A stretch of 64,000 bases of DNA from Diaporthe sp. PMI_573 (lineage: Eukaryota; Ascomycota; Sordariomycetes; Diaporthales; Diaporthaceae), in assembly GCA_021399435.1 (NCBI GenBank), contig JAJTUP010000122.1, forward strand, positions 1 through 64,000, given 5' to 3'. The notes below the pieces were generated by a model. The model was given only the letters and a program-made list of their open reading frames with translations. It ran no database searches and had not been told where the DNA came from. Below, piece by piece: positions 42,871 to 54,110 of this stretch. The position numbers and the translations under genes were made by a program. Position 1 is the stretch's first letter. Every line of letters begins with the position of its first letter.

Positions 42871-43922
42871 AGATCTACGGTTTCAGCTCCTCCATGTAAC
42901 CATACAAAGTGGAGATGGTGGCTAAAGTAAAGGGAAATGAATCTAGATGCCTTCATCCGATCAAACAAAGGCAGGGCAGCTACTAGGATCACAGGGGCAG
43001 GGATCAGTATCGCAGCAGTGGTGGACGTTCCGGAACCGCACCACTACACATTCAAAGGGATCCTGTGCGTGGCTATACGGCTTTCCAAACCGACTAAACC
43101 GAGGAGGAAGGTTCCAATCAGCATTCTACCCAGGTAATTTTGTGCAACCTGTAGAGTCGACGGCTTGGGAGATGCTATGCGAGCATAAAATATAAAAGCC
43201 GTGATATTTCCCACCAGCATAATGCTTCTCTTCCAAAAAAAAAACCAACAACTATAATCTCTTGAACTTTCAACTTCTTACGTCCCTTCATATAGAAGAA
43301 AAGAATCATGTCTGCTGGACATCACTTATCAACCATGGCATTGTCAGTGTATGGCAGAGGAGCATATGATACTACAGGTGTTCCGAAACCACCGCCCCAG
43401 CCAAAACCTCGCTGAACCTGCTGTAAGTCATATTTAACATAATTCAGGAATATACCTGTTAAATTATACCAGGCATACGAACACTATCATGCAAATGTGT
43501 GCGAGTTTAAACCTAGGCAACTTGAAAACGGGGCTGGGGGTCAAGCATTTGGAAGGGGGTGATAGAAAATATATTGGAATAAACTGCAAAAAGCATGCCT
43601 AGGATCAGTGTTCGTTCATCTGTGCGTCGCCGCTTTTGCCGGAGAGGGCTGTCCTGTATGTCTTTAGTTGTAGAGCCGTTACCATCACCACCAGTACCAT
43701 CATCGTGGAAGCCGGTCCTACGATCAATTGAATGGTCAGCTTATTTCGTTTGCGCCACATCGTATAGTATGCACAGAAAATAGCAAGATATTTCAATTAT
43801 AATGACCCTGGCCGGCCCAGATGATGCTCCCATAAGCGGCATTTGTATCATAAGTAAATTTGCTTTTGCAATAGCGCTCAAGTGGATGAAACAACGCAGC
43901 CGTCTATTCCACTATGTTTTCT
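42871..43922. other. intergenic
   Basis: A poly-A run at about 43227-43240. Short open frames only; no gene supported. Confidence 0.4.
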
Positions 43923-44421
43923 TCATATAACCTTATGATATTCCGTCAAGTATGATGACAACCGACGGGTAAGGGCCTTGTCTTTGCAGACATCTTTCCA
44001 TGTGACTACAGTGGTGACTGAGGCCGAGACAAACATTTCGCCATCACGTATCTCCAAACCAAACATGACCAAACTCTGGGGGCTTCCTACTATGTCTTTG
44101 ATTTGGATCACAGGAAAAGTCGATACATCCTGACAGCGTACGGTATCCTCCCAGTCGCGATCCTTTTGAGATTGTAGGAAGTCCTGGAGACCAACTTTGG
44201 CAACAGACTCAGCGTCTTCAAATCTCAGCAGAAGACAAGATGCTTCAGCTTCGAAGACCGCTTTTCCGAGTTCTCTATTCCATCCACGAATGCGCCAGGT
44301 AATGGATGGTTCGACTGATTTGGCTAGGTTAGCTTGAAGCCTGTAGGTCCTCAAAGTTGATCTTACATTTAGATGCTTCCAAGAGAAGGCCAAGCCCGTC
44401 TTTGCTTTCAATAGAGACCAT
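43923..44421 (-). CDS. small spliced hypothetical protein, 151 aa
   Basis: Complement of join(43923-44323, 44367-44421); 456 nt. ATG 44421 (MVSIESKDGLGLLLEASK). The 43-bp intron has GTAAGA, branch AGCTAAC and CTAG. The product reads as one ordered alpha/beta domain: SITWRIRGWNRELGKAVFEA, EASCLLLRFEDAESVAKVGL, VIQIKDIVGSPQSLVMFGLE, EMFVSASVTTVVTWKDVC. No family recognised; no signal peptide. Confidence 0.6.
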
Positions 44422-44879
44422 TGACAAGAACTGAAGACAAGACAAGACTAGTAGTGTCTGTTGTTTTCTTTTTTAACAAAAAGGAAAAAAAAGAAGGATG
44501 AAGCCACCTGGCCACAACTTGAAGGACATCCCGTAGGCTTTCATACCATAAATGGATCAAATGGCTAACCTCAAATTTCAGGCTCACAATAATGTCAAAC
44601 CATCACACTGCGATCCCCACCTGCGCAGCTGACTAGGCACAATTTGTCGAGGTCAGCTCTCGAAACCTCATTGCAAGACTGATCCACTATCAATGGTGGA
44701 CTAATGGTGTCTTTAGAGCAGGGGGCCGTAGGACCTGAGGAAGGGCTCTAATGGACGCTTGGGGCCAATCCTGCGCAAGCAGACTTGGCGAACCACAGTA
44801 CATGCACAATAGCTCGCAAGCCAAGTAAATCTGCGCAGTATCAAGACCACGGTTAACAGCGCACTGCGCAAAAAAGCCC
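44422..44879. other. intergenic
   Basis: Contains several TGCGCA words (about 44623, 44772, 44833, 44872). No gene. Confidence 0.4.
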
Positions 44880-45260
44880 AGCCTATCAACTCAGAGCTCT
44901 CCTCCACATGACGCGTTTTGCAAAAATGGACCCATGCAGGTGTAGGGATCAACAGGTAGCGAGTCAGGGTTATGCAACCCACATACGGGATTTTGGGCTC
45001 AGCGCACCTTTGCACATCTATCACGCCACCGCTTCTGGCGCCTGCGCAGCTTCGAGAGGAATCCACCCCCGCGTATTCTTCCGGGGTCTGGATGACGGTG
45101 TTGAGAGTCGGTCATATACCTGTCAGTGGGGGCCATACTCGTGTTCTATACCAGCTGAAATGGACGATCATAAACTTTTGAACACTCACCTCAGCTTCCA
45201 CTTTCTTTCCGCTGGTTTTGCTTGCTGTTAAGCAACCATTGGTTTCATTCACCTGTCTTA
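44880..45260 (-). repeat. dispersed repeat, copy C
   Basis: The part at 45120-45260 is the diverged reverse complement of 28960-29100; shared words include CTTCCACTTTCTTT and GATCATAAACTT/GATCATGAACTT. The rest is TGCGCA-rich and noncoding. Confidence 0.5.
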
Positions 45261-45530
45261 GGATTACAGATGCCGATCAAATCAAGGCTCTATCCTGCAA
45301 AGGAACCGGATGCATCCCTTGTGCTGTGCTTTACTCCGTGGTCAGTCAGGGATGATATCTCAGTTCGCCTTAGAGAACGCCAATTTTCAGCTAGCTCTGC
45401 ACCTACACGTATTAGCTGCACCTCTTTGGTGCAAACCGGGAACGGGAGGGGCAAAGCAATATTCGCCAGCTTGTCTCAAGATGGCTCATTACTGCGGATT
45501 CCAACGTGTGTAGCATGGCACCATGTTAAT

Positions 45531-45576
45531 CAACAAGGGACAAGGGACAAGGGACAAGGACAAAGGACAAAGGTCA
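45531..45576 (+). repeat. GGGACAA-type microsatellite
   Basis: Imperfect tandem GGGACAA / GGACAAA units. Confidence 0.8.
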
Positions 45577-46439
45577 CTAACTAACACAAAGTCACGGCCA
45601 CACGAGCCGCTTTCACAGCTTGTGCACATGTGCCCTCAGAGGAGAGATCACAGGATGTGTCGAACAGGGGTGAGTTTGGGAACGGGGGGCCAAGTCGTGC
45701 TGACCCCTGTGGCGGAAATAGACTTGTTCGTGAAAGTCACACCTGCGAGCCAACAGAAACACGGAAAGGGCCCCTACCATTCCACTTGCAGAAAAGCATG
45801 CCAGGAGGTGCCCCTCAGTCCTGGGTAAAAAATGGACGTTGGCCAAGAGCACCGGTGACCCGGGAGAGAATCCGAAATTTGGCCCAGGAGTTATCCTGGT
45901 CGCTGCTAAGCTGTCACAGCCCAGCGAAGGACGCTGACACCCAATCACTCGGGGCTCAGGGAGGTGTTTGCCCGCTGGTGTGGGCCATGTTCCTCATTGT
46001 CCTCCGCATCATCTAGCAGCGAGTCGGGCCGGCTGGTCTCAGCCGTTGGGACCCCGTGGACCTTGCAGCCAAAGCGGAGCGGATATGGGCCACACGATGG
46101 TGGCTAGCTGCATGTCAGGGACTTGAACCAGGTAATGGTGCTCGAGAGGGGTGCCCCCCGGGCCTGGAGAAAGTGGAACAAATGCCGAGATTGATAGATG
46201 AGACGTAATCGCTTGTGAAGATCCAACAGACGAGCCGCCTCAAGCCGCATGTTCTCCCTCTCTTTCTCACCAAGACCCAGCAACCATCCATGTCCACGGA
46301 TATCACCACAGCTCTTCGTCCTCGGCTTAATCGGTTTGGAACCTTGAAGCCTGTAGGAGGAGCACTGCAGGGTCTTGGCATGCAGCCCTGACCCAGGCAC
46401 CTTAGGGTGAGTCTCTCAGTAAAGCCCAGCGACGACACA
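45577..46439. other. intergenic
   Basis: Only short overlapping open frames on both strands; no gene supported. Confidence 0.4.
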
Positions 46440-46870
46440 TCACTTGACGCAGCAGGAAGGGCCGGGTGTAGAGGCTTGGTTGTTGGTGTTGGATGAGATG
46501 AAGCAAAGCCGACAACGAGTGGGTACTAGTTGGTATGCGAGGTGTCTCACGAGGCTGAGGCAGGGTGGGTATGATCTGCCTGGCGGGGTAGACCAATCGT
46601 GCGCGAGCAAGATGAATTTCACTGAGTCAGACATTGCGCAAATCACAACCTGCGCAATCTTGGCGCGTCACGACCTTCCATCCCGGGATATAGACCCCTG
46701 GCTTCCGCCTCAGAACAAGGTCTTGGTCTGACGTCGGCCTATAGTTATCCAGTTAATGCTCCACTCCTTTCGAAGTAACCTGGAGAGCATGGATCACTTC
46801 AGCGCTCAGGGGGGCGGGCAGCTGCGCAAAATGTGCGCAGAAAGCAGGGGGGATGCAGCAGCCGCGCCAG
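46440..46870 (-). repeat. dispersed TGCGCA-rich repeat, copy D
   Basis: Aligns by eye with 47560-47835 in the same orientation. Shared words: GTGGGTATGATCT, CACGACCTTCCA, CTGGCTTCCGCCTC, GTAACCTGGAGAGCATGG, AATGTGCGCAG. Confidence 0.65.
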
Positions 46871-46914
46871 ACCATTGTCAAGGGGGTTTCCCACCGGAGT
46901 AATGTCTATACCAG

Positions 46915-47115
46915 GGCTGGTGATGCTTAAACGCCTGCTCTCTACCAATATCACTGACAAGTTCAGCCGCACGGGAATGAGTGGGCAGCAATATACCGTA
47001 GGCGTCCTTTGGGGGGGGGGCGCTGCAATGTTGGCCCCCAACAACCATATATGCAGAGTGAAAGTATAATCCGTCGGGGATGCCGGTTCCCTGTTCATAA
47101 AAAAACTTGCGAATC
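46915..47115 (+). repeat. dispersed repeat segment shared with 50500-50670
   Basis: Shared words: GATGCCGGTTCCCTGTTCAT versus GATGCCGATTCCCTGTCCAT, preceded in both by a GTGAAAG/CTGAAAG word and CCGTC/CCGTG. Contains a G-run at about 47013-47021. Confidence 0.5.
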
Positions 47116-47339
47116 AGGCTGACCCGATCGATCATGACCGGGGACCTTGTCGCCGCCTTGAAGCCTGTGGTCGGGATTTTGAAGGCAGCTGAGCGAGTCG
47201 CTGGCTCCTACGCGCACGAGGACAACTCGCACAGCCTTGAGGCAGGGAACTTGCCCCTGTTTTAGGAGCGCCAGGCTCGCTTCCCTCGCGGTGCTAATGC
47301 AGGGATGAACGGCCCATTCCAAGTTTTAGATCAAGGGGA

Positions 47340-48000
47340 CATAAATCTCCACCAGAGGCAAGGCAGAAGTCAAGACGATCCGCTGCAAGGAAGTGGATAA
47401 ACGCAGCCTGCGCAGGCTTTGATTTGCGCAGGCCTGTGCTTACCGTCCTGGTGTCTGCATAATGTCTGACCACGCAGTGGAGTACATCTCCCGCATGTGA
47501 ACCCTCCGCCTATCAATATTACCTGCGTCTCTATGCAGTTGGGAGCACCTGAGTGTTCAGAAGCCATGGGCACCGTGGGAGTGGGTATGATCTCTGCTGG
47601 GCGGGTGGAAGTAGCCGTCCTAGGCCAATCGTGGTGAACTTCAGAGTCAGACCATTGCACAGGTGCGTGACGACCTTCCACACCGGGACGTAGAACCCTG
47701 GCTTCCGCCTCCTCAGATCTGACGTCTACATAGGCATCCAATTAATGCCCCACCTTAAAAGTAACCTGGAAAGCATGGGTCGCTTCGCCACCCAGGGGTG
47801 ACCATCTGCGCAGAATGTGCGCAGTAGATCGCGGGGTTTGTGTGGGATCAGGCCAGCTGGAGGACACCAATGGAGCGGATGGCGCGGGAGACGTTGAGAA
47901 AACAAAAATAGAAGCCAGAATCGGAAAGATCTCCAGATTGACCACGTTGATGGCAGGGGTGGGCCAGAAGGAGGCAGCACTATGCAAGGCCAGCGGTGTG
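47340..48000 (-). repeat. dispersed TGCGCA-rich repeat, copy E (longest)
   Basis: Combines the blocks found separately in copies A, B and D, which suggests it is closest to the full-length element. No transposase or reverse-transcriptase frame is visible inside it. Confidence 0.6.
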
Positions 48001-48472
48001 CAGAGTCCCTCCCTCCCAGTGGGATCCCCTTCCTCCCCCTTCCTTCCACCATGGGGGCCCCTTCCAAGGTTCCTACCACAACCCCTTTGCCTTCTCCACT
48101 GCTGCTGAAGCATGGGTCGGCATCTACCGCGCGAGCCCTTGATCCTAGTCCCAGCAGAGCTGATGGACCGCTGTTGATGGTGGCCTGAAGGTGTAGTTAT
48201 GGCCAGTCCATCCAGATTGAGTCTCTTGACCCAAAATTTGACCTATTCCATGCGGAATCTTCAGCGAAATGGGTTGTTGGGCAGACTATCTATTGGCGCT
48301 AGTGCTTCATTCTGCAAGTCCGGTAATGCGACTTCCCGATTAAACAACACGAAACAAGCGATGGACAAGCCATCGTGCTAGCCGACACAGACTCTGGCTT
48401 TGCATCGGTGGAAAGGGTGGCGTCGTTAGATATCAGACAGAGGGATGATGGGGCACGAATATTCATTGCTAG
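48001..48472. other. intergenic
   Basis: No gene supported. Confidence 0.4.
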
Positions 48473-50110
48473 CTAGGCAGGCGGGAACAGAAGATCCTTC
48501 ACGTGTGCCCCTTCCCTTCGGTGAAGCGAGATCAGAATAGTAGCACAGTTGTCCACAGCTATTGGCACATTCATCATGATACAGGTTGTGTAATTATCAT
48601 GCCTCAGGCGCTCTTGCTGGTATACTGGATTGGCAGAGATCGCGGCTTCCATATGTTCTCCAAACATGTAGAGGATAGGCTCAAGATGGCAGTACCTAAG
48701 GCTGAAATTCGGTCCGGGAAATACCCGCGCCAGCCCTGCACATGCGAATCGGAATCCAGCCTCGTTCTTCAAGCGAACCCTGAACAGCTCCCAAGCAATA
48801 TGTTCGATCTTGTTTGACGTCACTTGAATGCTTAGGAGAGCCCTCCAATTGTTGCCATGCGGAAACGTGATGGTCACATTCGCGGATGTGTGGCCCTGCT
48901 CGGAATTCCGCTTAATCGCTTCCACAAGGTGATCGGGGAAGACGTCGTTGCAGGCGGCAATAGAAGCATTGGTGAATTTATGTTCGTCGTTATTGGCGCT
49001 GGATGAAGAGAGCAGTGGCTCACTGTGATTATGAAGTTGTGGGGCGTCCTGCGGCGGCGATTGCGGGATGTCATCATGCCGTGAATGCGATACAGAGTGA
49101 TCCGAGGCTTGATATGCTGGCTCGCTCGAGGTTTGTCGCGTAGGCGGAAGGTCCACTGTGTTGCGGCACTCATTGGGCTTGCGCAAGCTGGCGTCCTTTT
49201 GAGCTTCCTCGGAGGGAGTCGTCGGGCGCCTGTGGTGAGATTTCTGCGCGTACCACTTGGAGTTGCAAGCTTTCCCGACCACCCGCGCGATCTGCTCTTT
49301 GTCTGGCTCCATCGCCGCCGCCAGTTGAAGCGCAGCTGACTGACGAGCTTCAACGGGTAGCTCCTCGAGGAGATGGAGCAAGCGCACTCGGCCGGCCTTG
49401 TCCTTGGCTTTTTTCATGCACGACTCATACTTGGTAAGAATGTAGGCCGCACAAGCCACCAACCCGCCATATTCAAAGAAGATACTTTCTGTCGTCTTGA
49501 TGTTGGTCTTTGAGGCTTGCTTCAAAGCCTTCGTACATTGGTGTGGGAGTTTCCTGCGGCTTTGGATAGCCATCTGAAGTAGAGTGATCTGTTTCGAATC
49601 TAAGGTTGGTGGTGTTGACGGAAGGCCAGCACTGGCAGCTGGTATGTTGCGGTCCTCATGGGAGTCGTTCAAACCCGTGTCGCCTTCACTTTTCTCAGTT
49701 TCTGCCCCATTAGAGGGAGCCCTTGGCAGTCGAGACTCTTTGATTGCGCGGGAGCGAGATGCGTCGATCATCTGCTCTATGCGCACTTTGTAGAGCCCAA
49801 TCATCATCCCCTTCAGTTGGACCGCAGCTGCCTGTAGAGCTTCGACAGATAAGCCATTGAGGGATTCGACCAAGAGCTGGAACTCCTTTACAGTCCTGGC
49901 TCGAGCTTGGGCGCGGTGGCTGTTCATCGATTTGGCAAACATATAGGCCGCAAAGACCGACACCCCGCCATGCTCGAAAAATATTCGTTCTACTGAGTTC
50001 TTTTCGGCCTGGCGCATGTCGTGTAAAGCTTGAATTATACAAAAAGGGACGTTCTGGCGGTCTTTGAGCGCCAGGTTGAAGAGAGTGATTTGTTCTTGAG
50101 TGAGACTCAT
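48473..50110 (-). CDS. unknown protein with duplicated module and C-terminal domain, 545 aa
   Basis: ATG 50110 (CTCATGAGTCTCAC on minus is MSLTQEQ), single exon. The N-terminal module occurs twice. Copy 1 (about 5-100) has QITLFNLALKDRQNVP and VERIFFEHGGVSVFAAYMFA, then LSVEALQAAAVQLKG. Copy 2 (about 168-262) has QITLLQMAIQSRRKLP and TESIFFEYGGLVACAAYILT, then LPVEARQSAALQLAA. A polar linker (about 285-375) follows. The C-terminal domain has NVTITFPHGNNWRALLSIQV, KIEHIAWELFRVRLKNEAGF and YMFGEHMEAAISANPVYQQE. Related by eye to the genes at 19457-20756 and 36531-37500. No known domain recognised. It lies between dispersed repeats on both sides. Confidence 0.7.
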   Translation of the reverse strand: MSLTQEQITLFNLALKDRQNVPFCIIQALHDMRQAEKNSVERIFFEHGGVSVFAAYMFAKSMNSHRAQARARTVKEFQLLVESLNGLSVEALQAAAVQLKGMMIGLYKVRIEQMIDASRSRAIKESRLPRAPSNGAETEKSEGDTGLNDSHEDRNIPAASAGLPSTPPTLDSKQITLLQMAIQSRRKLPHQCTKALKQASKTNIKTTESIFFEYGGLVACAAYILTKYESCMKKAKDKAGRVRLLHLLEELPVEARQSAALQLAAAMEPDKEQIARVVGKACNSKWYAQKSHHRRPTTPSEEAQKDASLRKPNECRNTVDLPPTRQTSSEPAYQASDHSVSHSRHDDIPQSPPQDAPQLHNHSEPLLSSSSANNDEHKFTNASIAACNDVFPDHLVEAIKRNSEQGHTSANVTITFPHGNNWRALLSIQVTSNKIEHIAWELFRVRLKNEAGFRFACAGLARVFPGPNFSLRYCHLEPILYMFGEHMEAAISANPVYQQERLRHDNYTTCIMMNVPIAVDNCATILISLHRREGAHVKDLLFPPA

Positions 50111-50499
50111 GATGTCAAAGAAGGGTTGGTGTGCAGCAGTTTGGTTTGACCAAGGAGATAGGTACTGTTGGGAATGAAGCGCAATTTATCATTTTCGTCT
50201 CCTGTGTTGGTACCACTGCTGCATAATAACCACGGCTGGTATAAGCACCTGCCCGTACTTGCCCGCGCACTCCCCGCCCGCTAGTCCAGTCGTTCTTTCA
50301 CTCTCATGTCTTCAGCCATGATCCATGCGCCTTCTATGTACACCATCTCCGTGTTCTAAAGGACAGGGGAAATGCAGCGGGCGCCCCACATTATTGCCAG
50401 GTGGGGTCTCATTTAGGTGGAGCATTTCTGCGAGTGGGCGGCGCGTGCAAAGCAAAAGGGAGAGAGGGTGTGGATGGCTTCGCATCCTGTGGCCCGTTT
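50111..50499. other. intergenic upstream of 48473-50110 gene
   Basis: No gene. Confidence 0.4.
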
Positions 50500-50670
50500 T
50501 TGAGTCTAGATCAGGACTGGCGACGTCTCGTACGGCAGTCGTTCCCAATGTAGCTGGGAACTGGTCAATTTGCTCAGCGGCATCCAAGTGTGGCCCCCAA
50601 CCACTGTTCACGTACACTGAAAGATTCGTCCGTGATGCCGATTCCCTGTCCATGACTTGCAAGGTTGGAT
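50500..50670 (+). repeat. dispersed repeat segment shared with 46915-47115
   Basis: See 46915-47115; diverged copy in the same orientation. Confidence 0.5.
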
Positions 50671-51366
50671 CATGACTGGACACCTGTTCGCCGGCGCCTC
50701 GGAGCTAAGTCGAGATTTTCAGCTGAGGCAGACGCCGGCTCTTGCGTGACAGAACTGCTGTATACCTCTTCTGCTTTGCGGCAATGGCCACCACGCACTT
50801 TGCCGTCAGCTTCATTTCATGGTATCCGATGAATTATGATTCACGTGCTCCCGTGCGACTCATCTCACATGAACGCTAGTCCTCTCCCGCCGTGCCATAG
50901 ACTACCGCACTAAACGTATGATGTCCTTGGGATCAAGACTGGAAGAATGTTTGATCATAGGGTGGCTGGGAAAGGTAGAAGAAGGGCGACATGGCAGGGC
51001 CGATAAGACACTAAGAGACGTACTAAACCTTTCCGGACCCCATACCTCATCTAGGAGGACGGTGAGGGGGGCAAAAATTAAAGAACGATCACTATATTTG
51101 CAAACGGGAAACAGCTAAAGCAATATAGAACATTTCAGCATGGGCATAGTGTTATTGAAGGAAAGTAAGCATAGTCCGTTCGGGTAGACTTCCCAGCTAT
51201 CCATCCAACCCGAATGTTCCAACAGACTGAGTACGCTGTTTTTTTTTAGATAGTGCAACAACATGAAGCCGTTCGAAGAGATCGCGGTGAGACTCGTAAG
51301 GCTATGTGGAAGGGGAACAAAAAAAAAACCCCCGAGACCTTTTTGCCTCCAGCCTCTCCACCTTAC
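50671..51366. other. intergenic
   Basis: T-run at about 51239-51247 and A-run at about 51320-51330. No gene supported. Confidence 0.4.
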
Positions 51367-54110
51367 TCAAGCAATGTCAATCAGCGGCGTCTCACTGGTC
51401 GACGTGTCCTCCAAGTCGTCAATCCCGAGATGCATTTTCCAGAACCCAGCGTACTCGCCCTCTTGGGCCACCAGGTTGTCGTGAGTGCCATCTTCCACAA
51501 TCTTGCAGCCATGGTCAAGGACAATGATCCGATCAGCGTTCCTGATGGAAGAGAGCCGGTGGCTGCCAAATAGGGACGCCAGCACGACATCTTAGCAAAC
51601 GTACCAGTCACGAATCAGTTAGTGTCAGGTGTGGAACAAACATACGCAATGATGATCACCGTGCTGCTGGGAAACTCCCTTGAGATGCTGTGCTTGATGT
51701 CGGACTCGGTCTGGGAATCAAGGGCGCTGGTGCCCTCGTCGATGAGTACAATTTTGGGCTTTAGGAGGAACAAGCGAGCAAGCAGCAGGCGCTGGCGCTC
51801 GCCGCCAGAAAAGTTCCTACACCCGTATTAGAAGGGAGGCTCCCTCCGAGCATGCTTGGCTTGCGGTCTGTGGGACGTACGCTCCGTTTGCTCCCGTCAA
51901 GGCGTCGTATCCGCCCTGGCGACCCATGATGGTCTTGTGGATGCCGGCACTCTTACAGGCCGCATGGACCTCATCAATGGTGGCATCCGGCTTTGCGTAA
52001 CGGATATTGAACAGAACGGTTCTGTCGAAGATGTGTGGATCCTGTACCATCATGCCGACAGCATTGTGTAGGCTAAGGGTGGGTTAATGTGCAAATTCTC
52101 CACGGGGCGTGGTCCAACAGGTTGACTCACGAGTCCTTGGAGACGGCAGCAATGTTCCTGGCCGTCGATGAAGATGCGCCCTTTCGTCGGGAGGAGCTGC
52201 CGCGACACGAGCTTGAAGATGGTCGACTTGCCCGTGCCGCTGGGACCGACAACAGGCCACTTTGGTCCCCCCCTCAATGGTCAGGGACAGGTTGTTGACG
52301 ATCAGGGACGCTTGCTCAGACTCCGAATAGGCCAAAGAAACATTTTCCAGACGCACTTGGCCGTTGGTAGGCCTTAGGCATTTTTCCCCGTCCTGGATGC
52401 GTGGATTCTCCTCCATAAGTTTCTTCAAGCGAACCATATCGCTGAGTTCTTCCATGGCACCGGTGACAAAGGACTTAAAGAACGATATAGGCTCCATTAG
52501 GGCGTTCCAAAGCCCGAGAAAGGCAGTCAGAGACCCAATGGTGGCCTCGTAATTGAGCACCCGGAGAATAACCAATGCCCAGCCGAGGCCGTCCGCGAGC
52601 TGAAGTATCAGCTCGTCAATGCATGTGTAGAACACACCACACAACTTGTACGCGCGCAGCCTCTTCATGAGCTCATTCACTTCCCCGGCGTAGAGCTCGT
52701 TTTCCCGCCCTACCATGTTGTGGGCAGACACGGTAATCCATCCCCGGATGCCATCTTGACGCCGGCGCTCTTGGCTGTCCCTGGCACCGACAAATGTACT
52801 GTAAAGCCTGAGGTACACGGCCACGTATTTCCTCTCGCAACAATAATAAGCGACAGACATGCAGACAAGGATCAACATCATGCTTGTCCCAAAGCGTTCC
52901 CACATGCCGTACCCGGCGAAGAAGAGCGTCCAGCGTTGGGTAAAAAGCCGAATATGAAATTGTCGAGCAGCTTGTCCACCTGTCCTGCGTTGTCGATGGC
53001 CGTGATGGTGTCGGTAGCCCGCGAGCGCATGTGGAAATAGTCCAGAAGCATCACCTTGGACTGGACCCCCGTTTTCAGATGGGCTCGACGAGCGAGATCG
53101 ACATCAACCCATGACAGTGATGTTAAGAAGCCTAGGCACAGGTCTGACCTCAGGAACCGGAGGAAGAGGGAGACTGCGAATTGGGTCCACGGGTCTCTCT
53201 TCGAGTTGATTGCGTCGATCAGCCTGGCTGTCTGAAGCGGCTGGACGACACCAATGATGCGTTCTGCCATGAGCAGGACAAAGGTGATGACGAAGCGTGC
53301 CTTCAGGCATAGGTCTGATGGCCATGTGAATTTGAGCAAGACGCGAAATGATTTCAGATAGGGGAGCCATCCGCCGAGTTTCTCAACTTCTCTTTCGACC
53401 AGCCTCCGGACATCCACGTCATCGGGGGTATCATCACCGGCACTGTTGTCATCACCGTGAGTACTGTTGGCATCTTCGGGGTCGGACAGAACCCGCGTGT
53501 AATCGTCACGATGAGAGTGAACAAGGAGAACAAAGAGAACAAGACAAGAAATCGCGCGAAAGCTGGGGAGAGAAAAGAGTAGCCAGGCGTACAGCGACGG
53601 CAACGAGGGCCGTACCAAGACGCGGACCGACGAAGCAAGCTCGACGAGGAGGAGATACAGCCAAAACGTGGCGTAGGCCTTCCGTGAAAATGCTGTCTCT
53701 CTGGTCGAGGCGGTCTCCAGGCGGAGGACGACGCAGCAGAGGAAGGCGACATTGGAGACGGCGGCAGCGTTGTCGGGGAGCTCGCCGCTACTTCTAAGCG
53801 ACTCAGCCGAAAAGACGATGGGCTCTAAAAGGTAGGACAGAACCAAGAGCACCGACAGAGCCGTATAGATGCGCGGAAAGTTGCAGTCAACTACATCCGC
53901 AGGGGCAGTTTTCTTCGATAATAAAAGCGAACGAAGCTTCGGGGCGACAGTCAGAACAGGGAGGATGGTGAGGGCCGTGTTACGGCCAGTGTAGAGCAGG
54001 TCGTCCATGGAGAAAGGCGCCCCGGAACTAGATTTCAAAGAAAAATGCCAGAGACTTGGAATTGGGTGATGCATCTCGAAAGTCCTCAGCTCCATAGATA
54101 TATCTGCCAC
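51367..54110 (-). pseudogene. ABCB-type half transporter (HMT1/ATM-like) with three frame breaks
   Basis: From ATG 54110 to TGA 51367. The N terminus adds about five membrane helices before the core, as in HMT1-type vacuolar transporters, followed by the ABC transmembrane domain and one ATPase domain. Introns 52073-52130, 51817-51880 and 51563-51645 splice cleanly. They restore [37 protein letters not shown] (signature), IVLIDEGTSALD (Walker B) and [19 protein letters not shown]. Three single-base indels break the frame. One T is missing in a T-run near 52942. One base is extra near 52252, just before Walker A ([11 protein letters not shown]). One is extra near 52156, after FIDGQ. Either a young pseudogene or assembly errors; all other key motifs are intact. 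Confidence 0.8.

Noticed and set aside
47726..48113. Overlapping minus-strand open frames
   Set aside because: They lie in the dispersed noncoding repeat and match no family; frames differ between repeat copies.
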